The notes under the pieces are model-generated. The model saw nothing but the letters and a program-made list of their open reading frames with translations, was not told where the DNA came from and ran no database searches. Of a stretch of 21,991 nucleotides of DNA, positions 21,404-21,991 are shown piece after piece (within the stretch, counting starts at the first letter, position 1; each line of letters starts with the position of its first letter). The translations under genes and the position numbers were made by a program. This stretch comes from Bacillota bacterium (GTDB lineage: Bacteria > Bacillota > Thermosediminibacteria > Thermosediminibacterales > Thermosediminibacteraceae): assembly GCA_003242255.1 (NCBI GenBank), contig QGUT01000015.1, forward strand, positions 1 to 21,991, written 5' to 3'.

Positions 21404-21985
21404 TTATACCGGTTCCGTCCTACGGCGGACACGAAGCCGTCCCTCGTCGACGAGTATTGGTGTGTTTATAAGGCTATAGATAAATTTTCTCTTTGCTTCT
21501 TCAATATTTCGCGCCTCTCTAAAAAGCTGCAATAAAGAGAGTTGACGGACCGGAACTACTTTTATATTTTCATCACTACATTTAAGCTCCACCATACGCT
21601 TAGCCGTATGCCTATCATCTACAACAATTTGAATGGCCGTATTAATCTTTTTGTGCTCACTCCACGATATACTTGAAGGCAAATTATTAGCTGCATTTTT
21701 AGTTATCAGATATACTCTTACATGTTCACTTTTGAATATATGGGATGTATCAACATATAAGCCTAAATGACCATCTTTGACGCTTACTTTATTGCTCAAT
21801 TCTTGCCAGGACATATTATAGTCATATAAACCAATCAATAAGTATATTGACATTAGAATAATCGGGATTAAGCGAGAATTTTCTATCAAAGGATTATACC
21901 ATCCCTTTTTAGGCTGATTCCCTTTCACTTGTTCTATCCACCTGATTAAAGGAATAACTTTTTCATCATCTACTAATTCAAGCAT
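21404..21985 (-). CDS. Unknown protein, probably the C-terminal part of a larger gene
   Basis: The visible frame gives 193 residues from an ATG at 21985. No SD precedes it: the six bases left in the window read CCGGAA and keep the frame open, so the gene probably starts outside. Features are a hydrophobic stretch LIPIILMSIYLLIGL (about 39-53), which may be a membrane helix or a buried core, then an alpha/beta region (HVRVYLITKNAANN, NTAIQIVVDDRH) and a basic C-terminus (GRLRVRRRTEPV). I recognise no family. It is the first visible gene of the operon with the 226-residue protein and the ABC ATPase. In three-gene ABC systems this place often holds the effector or sensor (inference). It is AT-rich like its neighbours. 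Confidence 0.6.
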   Translation of the reverse strand: MLELVDDEKVIPLIRWIEQVKGNQPKKGWYNPLIENSRLIPIILMSIYLLIGLYDYNMSWQELSNKVSVKDGHLGLYVDTSHIFKSEHVRVYLITKNAANNLPSSISWSEHKKINTAIQIVVDDRHTAKRMVELKCSDENIKVVPVRQLSLLQLFREARNIEEAKRKFIYSLINTPILVDEGRLRVRRRTEPV

Positions 21986-21991
21986 TTCCGG

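Overview
The window looks like a chromosomal segment of a low-to-medium-GC Gram-positive anaerobe (Firmicutes, class Clostridia, probably a thermophilic Thermoanaerobacter/Thermosediminibacter-like lineage). This rests on the Firmicutes-specific ctsR-mcsA-mcsB-clpC-radA block joined to carD, a YacL-type PIN/TRAM protein, ispD and ispF, on a CtsR heptad operator, on purine-rich Shine-Dalgarno (SD) sites and on frequent TTG/GTG starts. The genus is inference. All genes but one lie on the minus strand, so transcription runs from right to left.

Right end (18484-21991), accessory: three tightly linked genes, visibly more AT-rich than the rest. They are a protein of unknown function that probably starts outside the window, a 226-residue unknown protein, and a 753-residue SMC/RecF-type ABC ATPase. 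The layout resembles three-gene ABC-ATPase conflict systems (ABC-3C/Lamassu-like). It is the best candidate for something new here, but the assignment is inference.

Centre-right (12148-18311): a large FMN/FAD/4Fe-4S enoate-reductase-type flavoenzyme with a sigma-A promoter and a Crp/Fnr-like operator; guaB with its own promoter and a strong terminator; an EF-G paralogue with altered GTPase motifs; and a small 79-codon gene whose SD lies inside a long inverted repeat.

Centre (6070-12118): the class III stress operon ctsR-mcsA-mcsB-clpC, with a sigma-A promoter followed directly by three CtsR heptads, then radA. CtsR represses; McsA/McsB mark proteins with phospho-arginine; ClpC with ClpP (not in the window) degrades them.

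Centre-left (2557-6066): the only plus-strand gene (131 codons, unknown, conserved-looking) converges on radA and sits where disA lies in Bacillus. Divergent from it is carD with tandem promoters, then the PIN/TRAM gene, ispD and ispF (MEP isoprenoid pathway), ending in a terminator.

Left end (1-2391): an AddB-like SF1 helicase-type protein overlaps the N-terminal 90 codons of a UvrD-like helicase that stops abruptly at the window edge. A terminator-like hairpin lies in the leader of this pair. No rRNA, tRNA, CRISPR array or complete insertion sequence was seen, and no gene-free stretch exceeds 300 bases.
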